DNA of 64,000 nt from Sarcomyxa edulis. Lineage: Eukaryota > Basidiomycota > Agaricomycetes > Agaricales > Mycenaceae. The stretch is from assembly GCA_009761415.1 (NCBI GenBank), contig QUOL01000003.1:434001-498000 (forward strand). The letters are read 5' to 3'. Position numbers and translations under genes: made by a program. Within the stretch, counting starts at the first letter, position 1; every line of letters starts with the position of its first letter. The notes under the pieces were generated by a model. That model did no database searches. It was given only the letters and a program-made list of their open reading frames with translations, and was not told the DNA's origin. Below are positions 33,713 to 45,990 of the stretch, piece after piece.

Positions 33713-33978
33713 ATTCATTCACCAGATGGACCAGATTGAGAGCAACTCATTTGAAGTACATACTTGAGTAATATACAGCGTCAAACGCAGTACACGTATG
33801 GATTAGCTTCCCTATACCTCCCTATGGCTACCTCGCTGGCCTCTCTACGCATACGTCTATCCATCTGTTGCACAGTCGCTTCTGCGAATCAATTGATGGC
33901 CTGCGTTTTGCGGACGTACATCAACACGTCATAATCGAGGAACTGTACCCAGCTAATTATAACAGTTGACTCCTCCGC

Positions 33979-36243
33979 TCAAGGCGAGAGGGCAGGAGGA
34001 GCAAGGAGGTCTTCGATGATTTGAGGATTATTAGCGATGTTGGCTCGTCGAAGATACTCGTCATTCCTAGAGGGGGAGATCAGAATACAATGTCCAAGAA
34101 CCGGAAAGCATATACATACCAGAACTATCGATTAAACGTGCTCGTTAGTAGCTTCAAGCAAGAACAAAAACAAAAGACCCCACCTTAGAGTAATGCCGAT
34201 TCCCGGAATCACATCTAAGCATAACGATGTCTGTCAGTAAAACGGCTGCTGACGAATTAGAATAATATTTACAAAATAGTGACGATCGTCTGGCCTTCTG
34301 TCCATCCCATCTTGCGTGCCAACTTCACACAAGCGACGAGATTACATGCACTGCTCGAGCCAAGGAACAGACCGTCGTTGTGCACGAGATATCGGGACAT
34401 GCTGACGGCTTCTTCGTCGGTTATCCTATTCATCATTACAAATACTATTCAGTATGAGTCGTACAAGGAGGATGCGAATTCAAGGAAGACCAACCGGAAC
34501 GCATCGTCGATTATTGGGAGAGCAAGGTTGATGTTATTGGTAAGTCTGTTGATACCACTGCAAGGGCCAACCAGAATCAGAAACAGGCTATAACGATGTG
34601 CAAGAGAAGAAACCTGTCCTCACATTCCCTCGACGACAGTGTCGACTTGGTGTCTACGCTTCGTTCCCTCGCTTTCTTTTTGATCGAACATGACACCGTG
34701 TTTGACCTATAACAATGTTGAGAATAACCAGTTATAATGAAACAGATCTGCAAGAGAAAGAGACCTTGTTATACAAACCACTTCCTTCGGGGTCAGACAT
34801 GGCCACAATGACGTCCTCGTTCATTGTTTTTATAAACTGACCGACCCCAGCAAGCGTTCCGCCTGTACCTATCGGAAGAGAGTGTTTTCTTCAGTCACAG
34901 GTGGATTCTGGATTGGAGACAAGTAGTGCATACCTGCTCCTGTGACGAACGCGTTGAGATGTCCGTTAGTTTGCCTCCATATCTCAGGGCCTGTTCCATC
35001 AAAGTGGGCATCAAAATTACTCCGATTCTGCGAATGACAATCATCAACATGAAATCGGGGTGAAATGGAAAACATAAGTAATGCCGCACCTCGAACTGAT
35101 CCGCAAAATACCCTCTTGGTTTTGTTCGTAAATCGTCCTCGGCCTTGGGGTCATCATACGAGTCTGAAGAATGGGATGAGGTAGTGGTAACAACCACAGA
35201 CGACGACATTGAGCTGATTATATGATCGGGGTTTCCTTCGAGGCTACCGATGTCATTGGAACGACCAAATTCTATAGCGTGTCGTTTTGCCAAGTTCTGC
35301 AAAAGAGGACCACTATGAGGAACGTCCGCAAGATGTATGAGTTCTGCAGACTTACCACATACTTGAGAGAGCGCATTCCGCCATATTAGTGAGAAGGAAG
35401 AATCCAGACCAGAAAATTAGGACGGATCGAACCTGTTTCTTGTCCACAATGCTTGCGGGTCGTACTCTGAGGACATCAGCTTCGAGAGCCTGCAATGCTT
35501 TCACTTTTTCTTCCGCGACATCATCTGGCATGATGATAGCTAGAGGACTCGATGTGAAAAACCGGGATTTGTAGGGTGACAATTCCACCCACTTGTATCA
35601 TATCCTCTAGAGAGCAGCTCATGTTAGCTTTTGAAGGAACGATGAGAAAAATGGGAGATCACCTCGCTCTGGCAATGGTGGCGATAGAAATACCTGTAGA
35701 TCCGACTGTTCCTTCAAAAATACGGGAGCCAGTATGAGGATGGAGAAGTCCTAGGCGTTCAGCATCGTCTATCACTAGATCGTCGATACTTGGTAAGTTT
35801 TGGCAGATCACGGAACACGTCGCGAACGTACTGCGTAGCGCGACGCGATCTTTGACACTTCCTCCTGGATTTAGAAACTATGAACAATTGAGTCGTGAAT
35901 AATTCTCCATGCCACCCGTGACCATCCGTCATACCTCTGCTTTCCCGAGGATTTCCACACCAAGAGCGTTACTCAACGAATTGATCCTGACTAGGGGTGT
36001 GTTTCCAATCAACCCGGTCACCCCAGACAAGATCTCATCGCTTCTGAGCTCTATAGGTCTGGCCGCGAATTGAGCGGCTATGCGTTCTCGTTTCCGTGAT
36101 TGGTAGTACAAGGCCAGAGACGTCGAAGTTAAAGACAGCGAAAATCCGAGAATTACCCCGTACAAGACGTGTCGCGCTGTTGCACGCGTCGGAATGCGTA
36201 TCCACGTCGGAAGATTGAACCCCAAGGCCTGAAACCAAGACAT
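33979..36243 (-). CDS. Membrane-anchored cysteine synthase-like protein (MCY1-like)
   Basis: Several exons encode a PLP-dependent beta-family enzyme: [14 protein letters not shown], then (across an intron) [15 protein letters not shown] with the PLP Lys, [54 protein letters not shown] and [14 protein letters not shown]. An N-terminal stretch, [20 protein letters not shown], is a membrane anchor. Yeast Mcy1 (YGR012W), an outer-mitochondrial-membrane cysteine synthase-like protein, has the same design. A Ser/Thr/Asp-rich insert ([20 protein letters not shown]) lies in the middle. I start at 36243 (MSWFQALGF). The frame is open to an ATG at 36417, but that extension looks like leader sequence. 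It is head-to-head with the CoA-binding gene. Confidence 0.88.
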
Positions 36244-36523
36244 GCCAGCTGTAGACCCAATATGCCACCTACAGAACGAGTGGCAAAGGAGAAAAGGAAG
36301 ACCCGGATCAATGAGGAATTTTGGGAAGAAATGACGCCCGGGACGCACACCAAATGCCAAATGCGTCTTGTCTACAGCTTTTAACTGTCGCTGGTCACTG
36401 GTGGCAAGATGCTCCATCTTGGCTCTCTCTTCCTACTTTCTTCTCCAGAAAACCGCTATAAAGCTGTTTATCAAAACTACTTTTCCCCGTATCTTTCGCT
36501 CGGCTGTCTCTAGTCGTCGTGCC

Positions 36524-37142
36524 ATGTCTTCAGAGGCCGTGAAAGCAATGCAGAAGGTCTTCCTCGGTTCACCTCGATTCGCTGTCGTCGGTGCATCGAA
36601 AGATCAGAGCAAGTTTGGTACTAAGGTATGTATTCCCAGATCAATTATAGCTGGATAGTGATTTTGACTTTTATTGTGGTGCTAGGTATTGAAATGGTAC
36701 AAAGTCAGGTCGTTGGACGTCACCCCAGTGCATCCAGTAATATTCGCGTTCCTTGCATCCTACTTGATGATTCCATTGACTAAATGTCCACCATAATTTT
36801 GTAGAACGAATCTGAGCTCGAAGGGATTACGACTCTTTCCTCAATTTCAGAGCTTCCTTCTCCTTCAGAGACGTCCATCAGCATAATTACACGGCCCGAG
36901 GTAATTATTTGAACCATCCTTTTTTGGCAGGATATAACTAACGACAAGTTTTGCCGTAGGTCACTCTTGGGATCTTGCAACAAGCCAAGGACCTCTCTGT
37001 CCCTTACTTATGGCTGCAACCTGGTGCTGAAGACTCTGAAGTCATTGCGTTCATCAAAAACAACGGATTGACCGATCGAGTGATCTATGGAGGGCCTTGC
37101 ATCTTGGTAGAAGGAGATGATGCAATTCGGAGTGCTTTGTGA
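36524..37142 (+). CDS. CoA-binding-fold protein (YccU/CoA_binding family)
   Basis: Four exons encode about 145 residues with a Rossmann-like CoA-binding domain: SPRFAVVGASKDQSKFGTKV, LKWYKVRSLDVTPVHPNESE, ISIITRPEVTLGILQQAKDL, VPYLWLQPGAEDSEVIAFIK and the end VIYGGPCILVEGDDAIRSAL. The size and motifs match the stand-alone CoA-binding proteins of bacteria and fungi, whose role is not settled. The ATG gives the family start. The frame stays open upstream for about 52 codons without an ATG and encodes a basic, acid-free stretch (IKTTFPRIFRSAVSSRRA) that would make a good mitochondrial presequence (see findings). Confidence 0.85.
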
Positions 37143-37682
37143 TCCGGGATGCCTTTGCATTGGGTCGAAGCGAGCGCCGTAATTCCCAGGAGAAAGGACA
37201 CCTGCTAATCCACTACTGACACTACGTACTATCGTTTTTAATGATTTGTTCTGTAGACATGTTGAGGAATAGAATGCGTTTAGGAATTTAAGCAAGCTGC
37301 AACTCGGCCATTGCCGAACGGAATCCGTGGTCCTCAATGGGGCCGCGCCATTACACCACCATTGAACGTGACCACCACCTGAAATTCTACCTCACACCGC
37401 GACGGTGCGAGCGACACTCACTGAAGTTCGGATCTCATAAGTACCCACTTGTGTATCCACGGACGGTCTCCTACTCGTACTCGAAAACGACGGATCTCAG
37501 CGGTAAGTGGCGTTGTGCGGCTGCCACACTACGACGAACAGCATTCGCGAAGTTTGCATAGATTCGGTCTTGACTTTGCTCTCCTTGTACCCAGGCCATT
37601 CTTCGGTCTCCACGAAACAGCATATCAGGATTAGCGATAACATACGGAAGCAGCCTCACAAAGCTAGGAGGTCTTTATCGGG
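37143..37682. other. Intergenic, one inverted repeat
   Basis: Nothing is recognised except the pair TCAATGG (37333) and CCATTGA (37358), which could form a hairpin in the leader region of ADA2. No tRNA cloverleaf can be drawn. Confidence 0.4.
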
Positions 37683-40266
37683 ATGACCATAACACACCGG
37701 AAACGCCAGCTTCAACCGGAGGAAATCACAAATAGTGCGTACCTCAAACGGTGGCGAGGATCAGCTGAGATTTACCTTCACATCGACTTCCAGTACTCAA
37801 AGAACCTGGTGTTGAGATTACATGCGATGGCTGCAATTGCGACCTCACACACTCCATCCACATCAAATGTGCCGACCCCATTTGTGACATCGACAGCATA
37901 GAGATATGCCCTCCGTGTTTCTGTTCTGGGAAGGAGTTCAAGCAGCATCTTCGAGGTCATGAATACCGGATCATCGTGAGTTGTATCAGGAGTTTTGAGC
38001 TGCAGCAGGGCTTTAAGGTTTGCATAGGAACCTCACTCGTACCCAATATTTACGGAGGACTGGGGAGCGGATGAGTGAGTTTTTGAGTCCCAACTTCCTA
38101 TATCCACACTCTGACAAGGAATCTCTCTAGAGAGCTCTTATTGCTCGAAGGAATATCTCTGCAAGGAATCGGCAACTGGAAGAAGATAGCAGAACATGTT
38201 GGTACCCGGACGGCCCAGGAAGTGCAACAGCATTATAACTCTGTGTATGTCGACTCTCCGGACTGGCCGTTACCTGTAAGTACGAAATACGCTCTATTTT
38301 ACTCTACTAAGCATCCACCTACCTCAAACAGCGCATGGATCTCAACTTCGACCACATAGATCCTGCGGACTTTCACGAACGCAAACGACGTCGAATATCT
38401 GAGATGAATGCAACAGCCCCTCCACCTCCAAAAATTGCACCCACATCCGCCCCAGGCGTCCATGAAATCGCCACCTTCTTACCCGGACGACTTGAATTCG
38501 AGCACGAATTAGACAACGAAGCAGAGGATCTAGTCAAAGACCTCGAATTCGGCGTCGTTCTCGAATATGGCGGCGACGAGATTATGGAAGATGAGAATGA
38601 TCTGGACGTCAAGGCACGACTAAAGTGGGAGGAGGAGAAAAAAGCTGGGATTGGAGCTAGTGTGCCGTTGACTCCTGTCTACATTGCGGGGAAAGGACCG
38701 GTTCCGATGAACGGTGCGATGAACGGTGTTATCAATGGATATCACCCTCTTCCTCCTTCTGCTCCGCTTCATGTTCCTCTCATCAACGGAGATTCGATTA
38801 AGCGGGAAGCACAACCAAAATTCGATGATGCAGACACGGCTAATGGGATAGGATCTGAGGACGGGACTGCTACCGCTGCTGAGGGTGACGATATAGAGGA
38901 AATAACCCAACCTCCGCCTATCGAGACACCAGACTCATTGAAGTTCAAACTGACGCTAATGGAGATGTATGCCCAGAGGCTGGAGAAACGGGCAGAAAGC
39001 AAGGCCATCATGTTCGAGCGGGGTTTGTTAGAATACAAGAAGGTTTGAAGTTCTGCATCTTGCATCGATGAAACACTCGGCTTACTGTTGGTTGGTTGAA
39101 GATGCAAGCGGCAGAAAAGAAACGACCAAAGGAGGAAAAGGAGATAATTCATCGTCTTCGACCGTTTGCGAGATTGCAGACTGCAGAAGATTACGAAGCA
39201 TTTAGCACTGACATACTCTGTGAGTGATGCGTTCTCTCTTAGGATGACAGTCCACGGTATATTGACCTTGTGAAAAGATGAAGCTATGCTCCGCAAGCGG
39301 ATCCAGGAATTGCAGCATTATCGACGACTTGGTCTGTCCACTGCAGCTGATATCGAAAAATATGATGCAGATTTCATCAAACGGGTAAGCCATCCCAATC
39401 TCCATCCACATTGTACTCACATGATATCTCCCCACCACTCAAGACCCAAGCAAAAGCTGCGCCCTCGCGTGATTATTATGCGGCGGTCCGGAATAACAGT
39501 GTGGTCGGCGGTCGCCAGTCTTCTGGACCTGATCCTCGCCGTTCGATTGCCTCTTTCCCGGGTGACTCGGAGGCTAGAAAGAGCCACGAGCGCGAGTCGA
39601 CACCGAAACTGGGTCCCTCTGCGTCCAACAGCTCTGGACTTGGTCCTCCTGGCCGAAGACCACGTACGTAATCCCAAAATTGTATTGTGTGTTCTCTATA
39701 CTGAAGTTGCTCCGATCATAGCCGCCCCGTTGAATCTGGCCAACAGTCCCTCCCTTCATCTCCTCACTCCCGCCGAACAAACACTGTGTTCGCAGCTACG
39801 CATCCTTCCAAAACCATACCTTGTCATCAAAGAAACTCTGGTCAGAGAGTACGCAAGAAGAGGTGGGAAATTACGTCGACGAGAGGCTAGGGATCTGGTC
39901 AAAATTGATGTCAATAAGACAAGCAGAGTTTGGGATTTCCTTGTTCAGGCTGGATTCCTCAGGATCTCTGCTGAGCCTGTGGCTGCCGCTGCTTCGACCG
40001 CTGCTAGTTCCACTGCCCCCGGTCCATCCCAAGATACTAGGTCAGTCATAACTCGTCGTTATTGAGAGACTTCCCTCTGACTTATTCGAGTCATCCACAG
40101 TTCTAGTGGTCCTGTCAACGGCTTCACGATAAAAACACCGGTCCAAACTCCACCAAGACCTCTGATGCCTCCGCCTCCAAGTGGTGGCAGCGGCAGTCAA
40201 AATGGATCAACATACTCCGTCAGTACTGCACAGACGCCAATATCGTCGTCCATGTCTTTTCCTTAG
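37683..40266 (+). CDS. ADA2: SAGA complex subunit ADA2
   Basis: About ten exons carry the complete Ada2 architecture. After MTITHRKRQ comes a ZZ zinc finger (VEITCDGCNCDLTHSIHIKC...ICPPCFCSGKEFKQHLRGHEY). A SANT/Myb domain follows (HSYPIFTEDWGADEELLLLE...GNWKKIAEHVGTRTAQEVQQ, HYNSVYVDSPDWPLP). The ADA-specific middle includes FLPGRLEFEHELDNEAEDLV, DDIEEI, MEMYAQRLEKRAESKAIMFE and RLQTAEDYEAFSTDILYEAM. The C-terminal SWIRM domain is HLLTPAEQTLCSQLRILPKP, EARDLVKIDVNKTSRVWDFL. The tail is Pro/Ser-rich. Family knowledge: Ada2 holds Gcn5 in SAGA/ADA and potentiates histone H3 acetylation. All splice phases agree. Confidence 0.95.
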
Positions 40267-40773
40267 TTTTGCACTCGCCATAGCCAGCATTCCTATCCTT
40301 GTACATCATCGCAACTACCGATACCCACCTGTATCTATAAATCACATATGTATCAAATTCGTCTCTATACGCCGGTCGGCGCGTTCACTGTTTCCAGCAA
40401 GTTCGTCATATCCTCGAAAACTCAAGTCAAACCAGTTCACGAATCAGAGTCACCTTGCAACTTCACTAGCTTCACTCCTTGTCTCTTCGGCATGGGTTTT
40501 CCTGCATCATTATGCAGATACTGTCAAATAAATCGCGCCCGCAGTAAATCTACTGTCTAGCAGGGAAGCGCCAGCACCGTTTTGCCTGATTCTAACCTCC
40601 AGCGCTTGTTCATTGACAGATTAGCGCTTGAAGAGGTTGTACTTCGACACACGTCTAGACTTCCTGGAGTCGAATTATCAACAAGTGTGCCTCAGATTCT
40701 CTCTTACTTCGCGTCAAATATTGGGAAGCTACGTATCCTAGGATCTTTCGAAAGTCACTCTTCGAATCAGTGG
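40267..40773. other. Intergenic; open frame without ATG upstream of next gene
   Basis: An in-frame stretch from 40582 runs without stop into the gene at 40774 but has no ATG. It may be leader sequence or the end of an unseen upstream exon. Confidence 0.4.
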
Positions 40774-42838
40774 ATGTCGTTTACTAATGCGCATCAATTC
40801 GGTTTGAACGAACCTACTTTCAACGATGTAGCTGGGCATCAGTACAATACGACCAACTATCTGAACGCAGGTAAGAGACACGTTACCACTACGTTACTTG
40901 TGTTTACGGCAACTGATTCGAAAACGCTTGCTGCGTCGAAGGCTTGAGTGAGACAGAAATTAATCCTAACAAATCAATCCCGAAACGAGTCCCACTCCGT
41001 ATCACAACCATCAATGTCAGAACTCTACCGAAGCCACCTCCAGATACCCAGTATTTCAATCTAGACGATCCACGGGATTCAACCTGCGGCAATTCACATG
41101 AGTGCCCTGTTCTACTCTGGGGATCGTACACTTATTGTGGTAAGTGTGATAACTTCGAACATACGATTTTCCCCTCTTTTCTCAAAAGCTCAGTACAGCT
41201 CTAAGCTACGTCGATCATCGACAAGCCATGTGTATCTGCGCTCTTGACGCTGATGGGAATATCGCGGCTCAATGGTCCAAGGATGGTGCTCGCTATATAT
41301 ACAGGATCGCTTACAAAGAAGGGGTCATCGTTTTCCGAGGTCAAAACAAGTTTGTGATCTCATTCACTCTTGAAGAGCTTGTAATCCCCCCTGCATTGCA
41401 ATTTGTGGACTCGAGCGCAGGGCCACCACTTCCCAAAGCTCTTTCGTACCTCTCTCCTAATCCGGCATCCTTCCCTTCGATTGTCCTTGGTCCATATCGT
41501 TTTTGGCCGACATCGTATACCGACGGTCGTGATGGATTTGCAGTTGTCGTGACTGACCGTCGTCGAATCCTCAGATATATTATCAGGTGTCCAGGCGCAC
41601 GTTGTATCCAGGATATCAGTATCGATCCGGATTTACGCCGCATCAGTCTTTTCGGTGAAAACGGTAGAGTTGCAGACCTCCCGTACGACTCGGTCACTGT
41701 TGCTTATGGTTCTCGTTCTATATTCACGCAGAAGGATCTGATAGCGATATCATCCTTCCTGTTCCCCGCCGCGAATTGCCTGGTCAAGAAGGACATCGAC
41801 GACCTCGAACAGGAAATGCCAGCCACGACTTGTGCGACCTGCTGTGGTCTGGCGCAGTCTGAACCTCCAAGCGCGTACGAGCTTGGATCTTGCTCTTGTG
41901 TAGGATCGGTCATTGGCGCGGTCTTGGGAGCATTGAGTGGCTTTTTTATTGGCGGTCTCACTGGTGCTAAGGCTGGGGCCATGATCGGAATTTCAGCAGG
42001 TAGCAACATTGGAGACTCATTGGGAACACCTTACCACCCAAACGGATGGCCTCCGCCCGTACCCGCTAGCAGCCCGTCTCCCATCGAGCCTGACAGGACG
42101 CTACTAAGGTTCGTCAATGTAATCTGTCACGTATCATTTAGGTTTGACCGTCGTATCATCAGTTATACTAGATTCCCTGTTGGCCCATTTGCCAACGTAG
42201 GAATCACAGCTATTGTCTTCGCTCGTGACATTCCTCGTTATCGGTACGCGGACTACTCAGCGGCTGTTGCCACGGTGTCGCCTTCCCGAAAATGGTACAT
42301 CTACAAGTCTTGGAGGATACTTCAAGCTCATTCTCCTGCATCCGGCACCATTGCCACATTCCCTCGTTCCTCAACATCTTCCTCACAGATATTATGCAAT
42401 GGCGACGAAATTGTCAAGTACGTCTTCGTCATTGTGAGCGCAGGGGAGCCCAAGAATGACACTGGTGATATCCAAAATGGCACTCGGCCTTATCAGATGC
42501 GAATACATCCTGCAGACTTTTATCCGTCCGCTATCGATGCTCAACATCGCACGAATCGCAGCTACATCTTAGAGAATTTCCATTCCTACTGTCTTGTTGG
42601 CAAAATCAGTACGCAGGTGTACGGAGCTGGTACTATGTACGTCAATTTCACGAAAGGGACGATTGTGGGATTGGACACGAGATCGGCCCATTCGTTTGTA
42701 TCGTTCGACGACCAGGATCAGGCGGTAGCAGAGGCTGCTCTTGATTTCCTTGGTCGACTAGGCTACGATACCAGCGATATGAGACTGGTCAATGAGATGT
42801 GGATGTGGGCGATGGACAATATGGATGGTATGGTTTGA
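40774..42838 (+). CDS. Orphan protein with NLR-style N-terminal tag and glycine zipper
   Basis: Exons are 40774-40870, 40942-41139 and 41199-42838, with consistent phases, giving about 645 residues. The N-terminus MSFTNAHQFGLNEPTFNDVAG, followed by HQYNTTNYLN, resembles the short tag that begins many Agaricomycete NACHT/NLR-type and related proteins. No NACHT or P-loop motif follows. A middle segment at about 41898-42014 reads GSVIGAVLGALSGFFIGGLTG and continues AKAGAMIGISAGSNIG: a glycine zipper able to insert in membranes. A CATCCGL motif and other Cys lie before it. A possible 33 nt in-frame intron near 42110 cannot be excluded. The function is unknown; a membrane-active or oligomerising role is only inference. 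Confidence 0.65.
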
Positions 42839-43159
42839 TAGCTTTTTCAGATTTTAGGATATATAGATGGCCACGGGAGGGTACAATGGGCATAATAGTT
42901 ATGCATACGGACTTCGACACAGTTTTCACTAAGCTGCTTGGGGCCTATACTACAATACCACAAAGTCCTCAGTCGGCAGATCCTGGCAGTGTTGATGAGA
43001 GCCCCAAGATTGGCAATTGAACTGAGTGGCATAGGTCTGGATAAGAAAATTTAGAGAAATTGCCTCGATAGTTACGGGACCGCAGATGTAATAAAGAATA
43101 CGGAATCGTCCCCTCATGTTCTGTCAGTCATGTAAAACGCAAGCAACGTTTCCTGCATC
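42839..43159. other. Convergent 3' flanks
   Basis: Nothing is recognised between the orphan gene and the SET-domain gene. Confidence 0.5.
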
Positions 43160-45123
43160 TTATTGTCTGGTCTTCTTCGATCGTGAGCCACTCTCCTCAG
43201 CTCCTCCTTTCCGCTTCATTTTATTACCCTTGGATTCAGCCTCCTGCCGCAGCAGCCTCAGCTTCTGCAGAACTCCAGCCAGAATCTTCTTTTCCCCTAG
43301 GCGTACGATAATGGCATGCCTCTTATTCAAGGACAGAGGGGATCCAGACCGCAACAATATTTCATCCGCCTACACCTCAAGATCAGATACGCTGGACTAA
43401 AAACGTGTAGATAGTCACGTACCTCAACACTAGTCGGATATTCATTTAGACGCGACAATAGGACGTTCTCAGCGATAGCTACAACCTCCGCGTCTATCTT
43501 AGCTTTCGGTGGTTTCCCTTTGTCTCTTGCTTTTTCCCATTCAGTTTGTGATGACAGTAATAGTCGGATGAGAGAGATAAAAGCCTCAGGCAGTTCTAAG
43601 TCGGATTCGAAGACGAAAACGCTAGACACGAAAAGCGTCAGTAGGTCTATTTTGAAACAAATAGAGGAAGGCGATACTTACTCATCTCCACCTTCTTCTA
43701 ACCACCAGTCTATTCGTTCTTTCGAGTCGACGCCCTGGATGACGGCAGTGACTACGATGTCAGCACGAACCTCGACTACGTCTCCTGGGTTTCCTTCGCT
43801 ACCGTCAGGGAGGGGCAGAAGATCTACGTGTCCGTATCTGCGTAACAAGTCCGAATTCGGGAGATCGCCATATGTGTTCCACTGGAAAAATAATCAGGAA
43901 AGAGAAGGGGTTTGGAAAGGTGACGATGCACTGACTATTTGGTCTCCGGCTTTGATAGGCCTCGTGGAAACCATCTTGAGTTCATTTTCCTCATAGAAGA
44001 GTTTTGCCTGACGAGTGAATTGTGAGAAATCATGTCTATAGAAAGTTTTGGGAGGGCTTACATTTTCGGAGCCGTACCTAGCGTTTAGCATATCGGCCAT
44101 TGGTACCATAGAAACATCGGAAGAATCCTCCTCTTCGTCGTCGTCGCTGTCAATTGAGTTCTCTTCCTCGCCTTTTTCTTCACCATGGGCATCCGAGCCA
44201 TCATTCGCGTCCTGCTCGTTTCCCGGCGTATCGTCAACGTCCATAGCACTACCAGCGGTATTGGTACTTGTGTTTGCTTCCTCATTGTCGTCCTCGTCTG
44301 CTTCCCACTTTTCAACATTGAAACTTCTTGAAAGTATCCGACTCCCCATGATATGATACCGTTCAACAGAATAATGCCGCGGTATCAAATGTTCTGGGAA
44401 CAAATCAGGACGACTCTACGTCCCACCGAATGAGCTTCATTCCATGATATGAAGAAACGATCTGGACCTACACTGATCGCTGGAAGTAGCTTTGTGCGGT
44501 AGTCTATCTCGGCGTCGTCCTTTCCAATTTTCTCTTGATAAATCAATTGACGTCAGCATCGAAGCGCGGCCAGATAGATAGAAAGACCCACCTACCAACC
44601 ACTGAAGTGCCTTTGAGCTCTTCCAGATCTTCCATATTCCAAAACATCGGGGTGTCAAACGAAGTAGGCAGAGACGCTGCTATACAAATGAAAACACTGT
44701 CCTGGAAATCAGATGTAAATCACTGACCAAGATAATCAGCCCATTGAGATGAAGCGCCCTGTGATTCCTCCCACATCATACATAGAATAAGTCCAACCCA
44801 TCCTTTGTTTAATTGAAACTGATCTGTCCAAGAATCGACACCAAATATCGCTGGTAGGGATGATGTACGCGTCGAGAGCGTCAACAAACGAGGTATTGTG
44901 AACAGAGTATGTCCTTCCTGAATATGCACCATATCTCAATGAACCAGAGCATAGTTTGCATTAATTTCGAGCTTACTGGTATATCTTGCAGAGCTACTGC
45001 ACCACGACCTGACTCTGGGAAAACAGTGAACCCAATGACGGAGCTATCTATATAGCCATGGTGGGATTGGAACCAGGATACTAGAGGACCCGTATGTGTC
45101 TCGATCCTGGAGTCTCCAGTCAT
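43160..45123 (-). CDS. SET-domain ribosomal-protein lysine methyltransferase (RKM4/SETD6-like)
   Basis: Multiple exons are present. The N-terminus includes LVSWFQSHHGYIDSSVIGFT and GRGAVALQDIPEGHTLFTIP, the first SET segment. The insert region holds LILCMMWEESQGASSQWADY and PMFWNMEDLEELKGTSVV. The SET core is DVSMVPMADMLNARYGSENA, ELKMVSTRPIKAGDQIWNTY and GDLPNSDLLRRYGHVD. The C-terminal Rubisco-LSMT-type helical domain contains EILLRSGSPLSLNKRHAIIV and a Lys/Arg-rich tail ending KKTRQ. A long acidic insert of about 80 residues (DEDDNEEANTSTNT...DSDDDEEEDSSD) interrupts the middle. Yeast Rkm4 methylates Rpl42; the substrate here is inferred only. The start is at 45123, but an ATG at 45210 is also in frame. 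Confidence 0.88.
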
Positions 45124-45385
45124 AGTTTCAAGATATTGTTCTGAGTTGCAGATTTCTCGAAATTTAAAAACTTGAACGATCGGCATGGTTTCGGCACGAT
45201 CGATCGGCACCGATGTTTAATTTCAAGCCCACAGCCAAAGTGCCGCGGACCTGATAAAAGTCGTGCTCCCGGTGCCTCTTGACGTGACTGTACTTACTGG
45301 ACTTGCCAGATGTTGCGAGCTGTTCCCAACAAACTTGGAATCTACCCACCAACACTGGCTTATACTCGTGCATTTATTGTTCAGA

Positions 45386-45990
45386 ATGCCCCTGGAAAGG
45401 AAATCGAAACAATCTCGAGAAAGCAAATCTACATCCACAATCAAAACCGACATCCTCATCTCTATCAAGACACCTCATATAACGAACATCGCGACGCGTA
45501 CAAAAAATCATGAGTTCCGCAAGTACATGATACCAAGCACAGTTGAAAGAATGTGGTGCGTTCACCATGCTATCTCCGTGCTCCGTGCTCCGTGGTAAGT
45601 ATTTCATGGTCTAACGCGTGGAATACTCAGGTTCTACGTATCTGCTCCCGACCAAACTCTACGTTACATCGCTGCTGTAAGGTATGGCCCTGAATTTGAA
45701 TTTAATGAGTGATGCCCATTTCTGATTCGTTTTATCGGCACAGTCATGGGAAAGCACCGGGTGAAATAGAAGTCGAGGATGGTATCGGGAATGCAGACTT
45801 CAACAACGGGCTAAAGAAGGACGACGCCAAATTTGCATACGAGATTTTACATCTATATAGGATTTGAACTCCACTGGTCATCTCCCACCTCAAGGAGCAC
45901 TACGGGATCTCTCCTCCCCAAAGGTATTCATATGTCCCAGAGGCGTTATATCGCGATATCGTTCTGGAAGACCAGGAGATGATCTTTTGA
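45386..45990 (+). pseudogene. ASCH/PUA-like domain gene with in-frame TGA
   Basis: Three exons (45386-45555, 45631-45681, 45744-45990) give a small protein beginning MPLERKSKQSRESKSTSTIK. It continues with TDILISIKTPHITNIATRTK and NHEFRKY, the I.S+KP...I..G.K..E.R motif of ASCH-type PUA-like folds. Then come FYVSAPDQTLRYIAAV and GEIEVEDGIGNADFNNGLKK, as in small fungal relatives. At 45865-45867 a TGA interrupts the frame after YEILHLYRI. The next 40 codons (TPLVISHLKEHYGISPPQRY, YVPEAL) continue the conserved C-terminus in the same frame. A CGA to TGA change would explain it. It could be a recent pseudogene, a readthrough gene or a sequence error. It is divergent from the SET gene. Confidence 0.6.

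Noticed and set aside
36244..36417. 58-residue extension of the MCY1-like protein
   Set aside because: It has an ATG but no targeting character and lies in the short bidirectional promoter; the family-like membrane anchor follows the Met at 36243.
37290..37365. tRNA gene suggested by TGGTGTAATGG and TGGCCGAG on the minus strand
   Set aside because: Box A-like words occur, but no acceptor pairing, anticodon arm or T-arm can be built; TCAATGG/CCATTGA is a short inverted repeat only.
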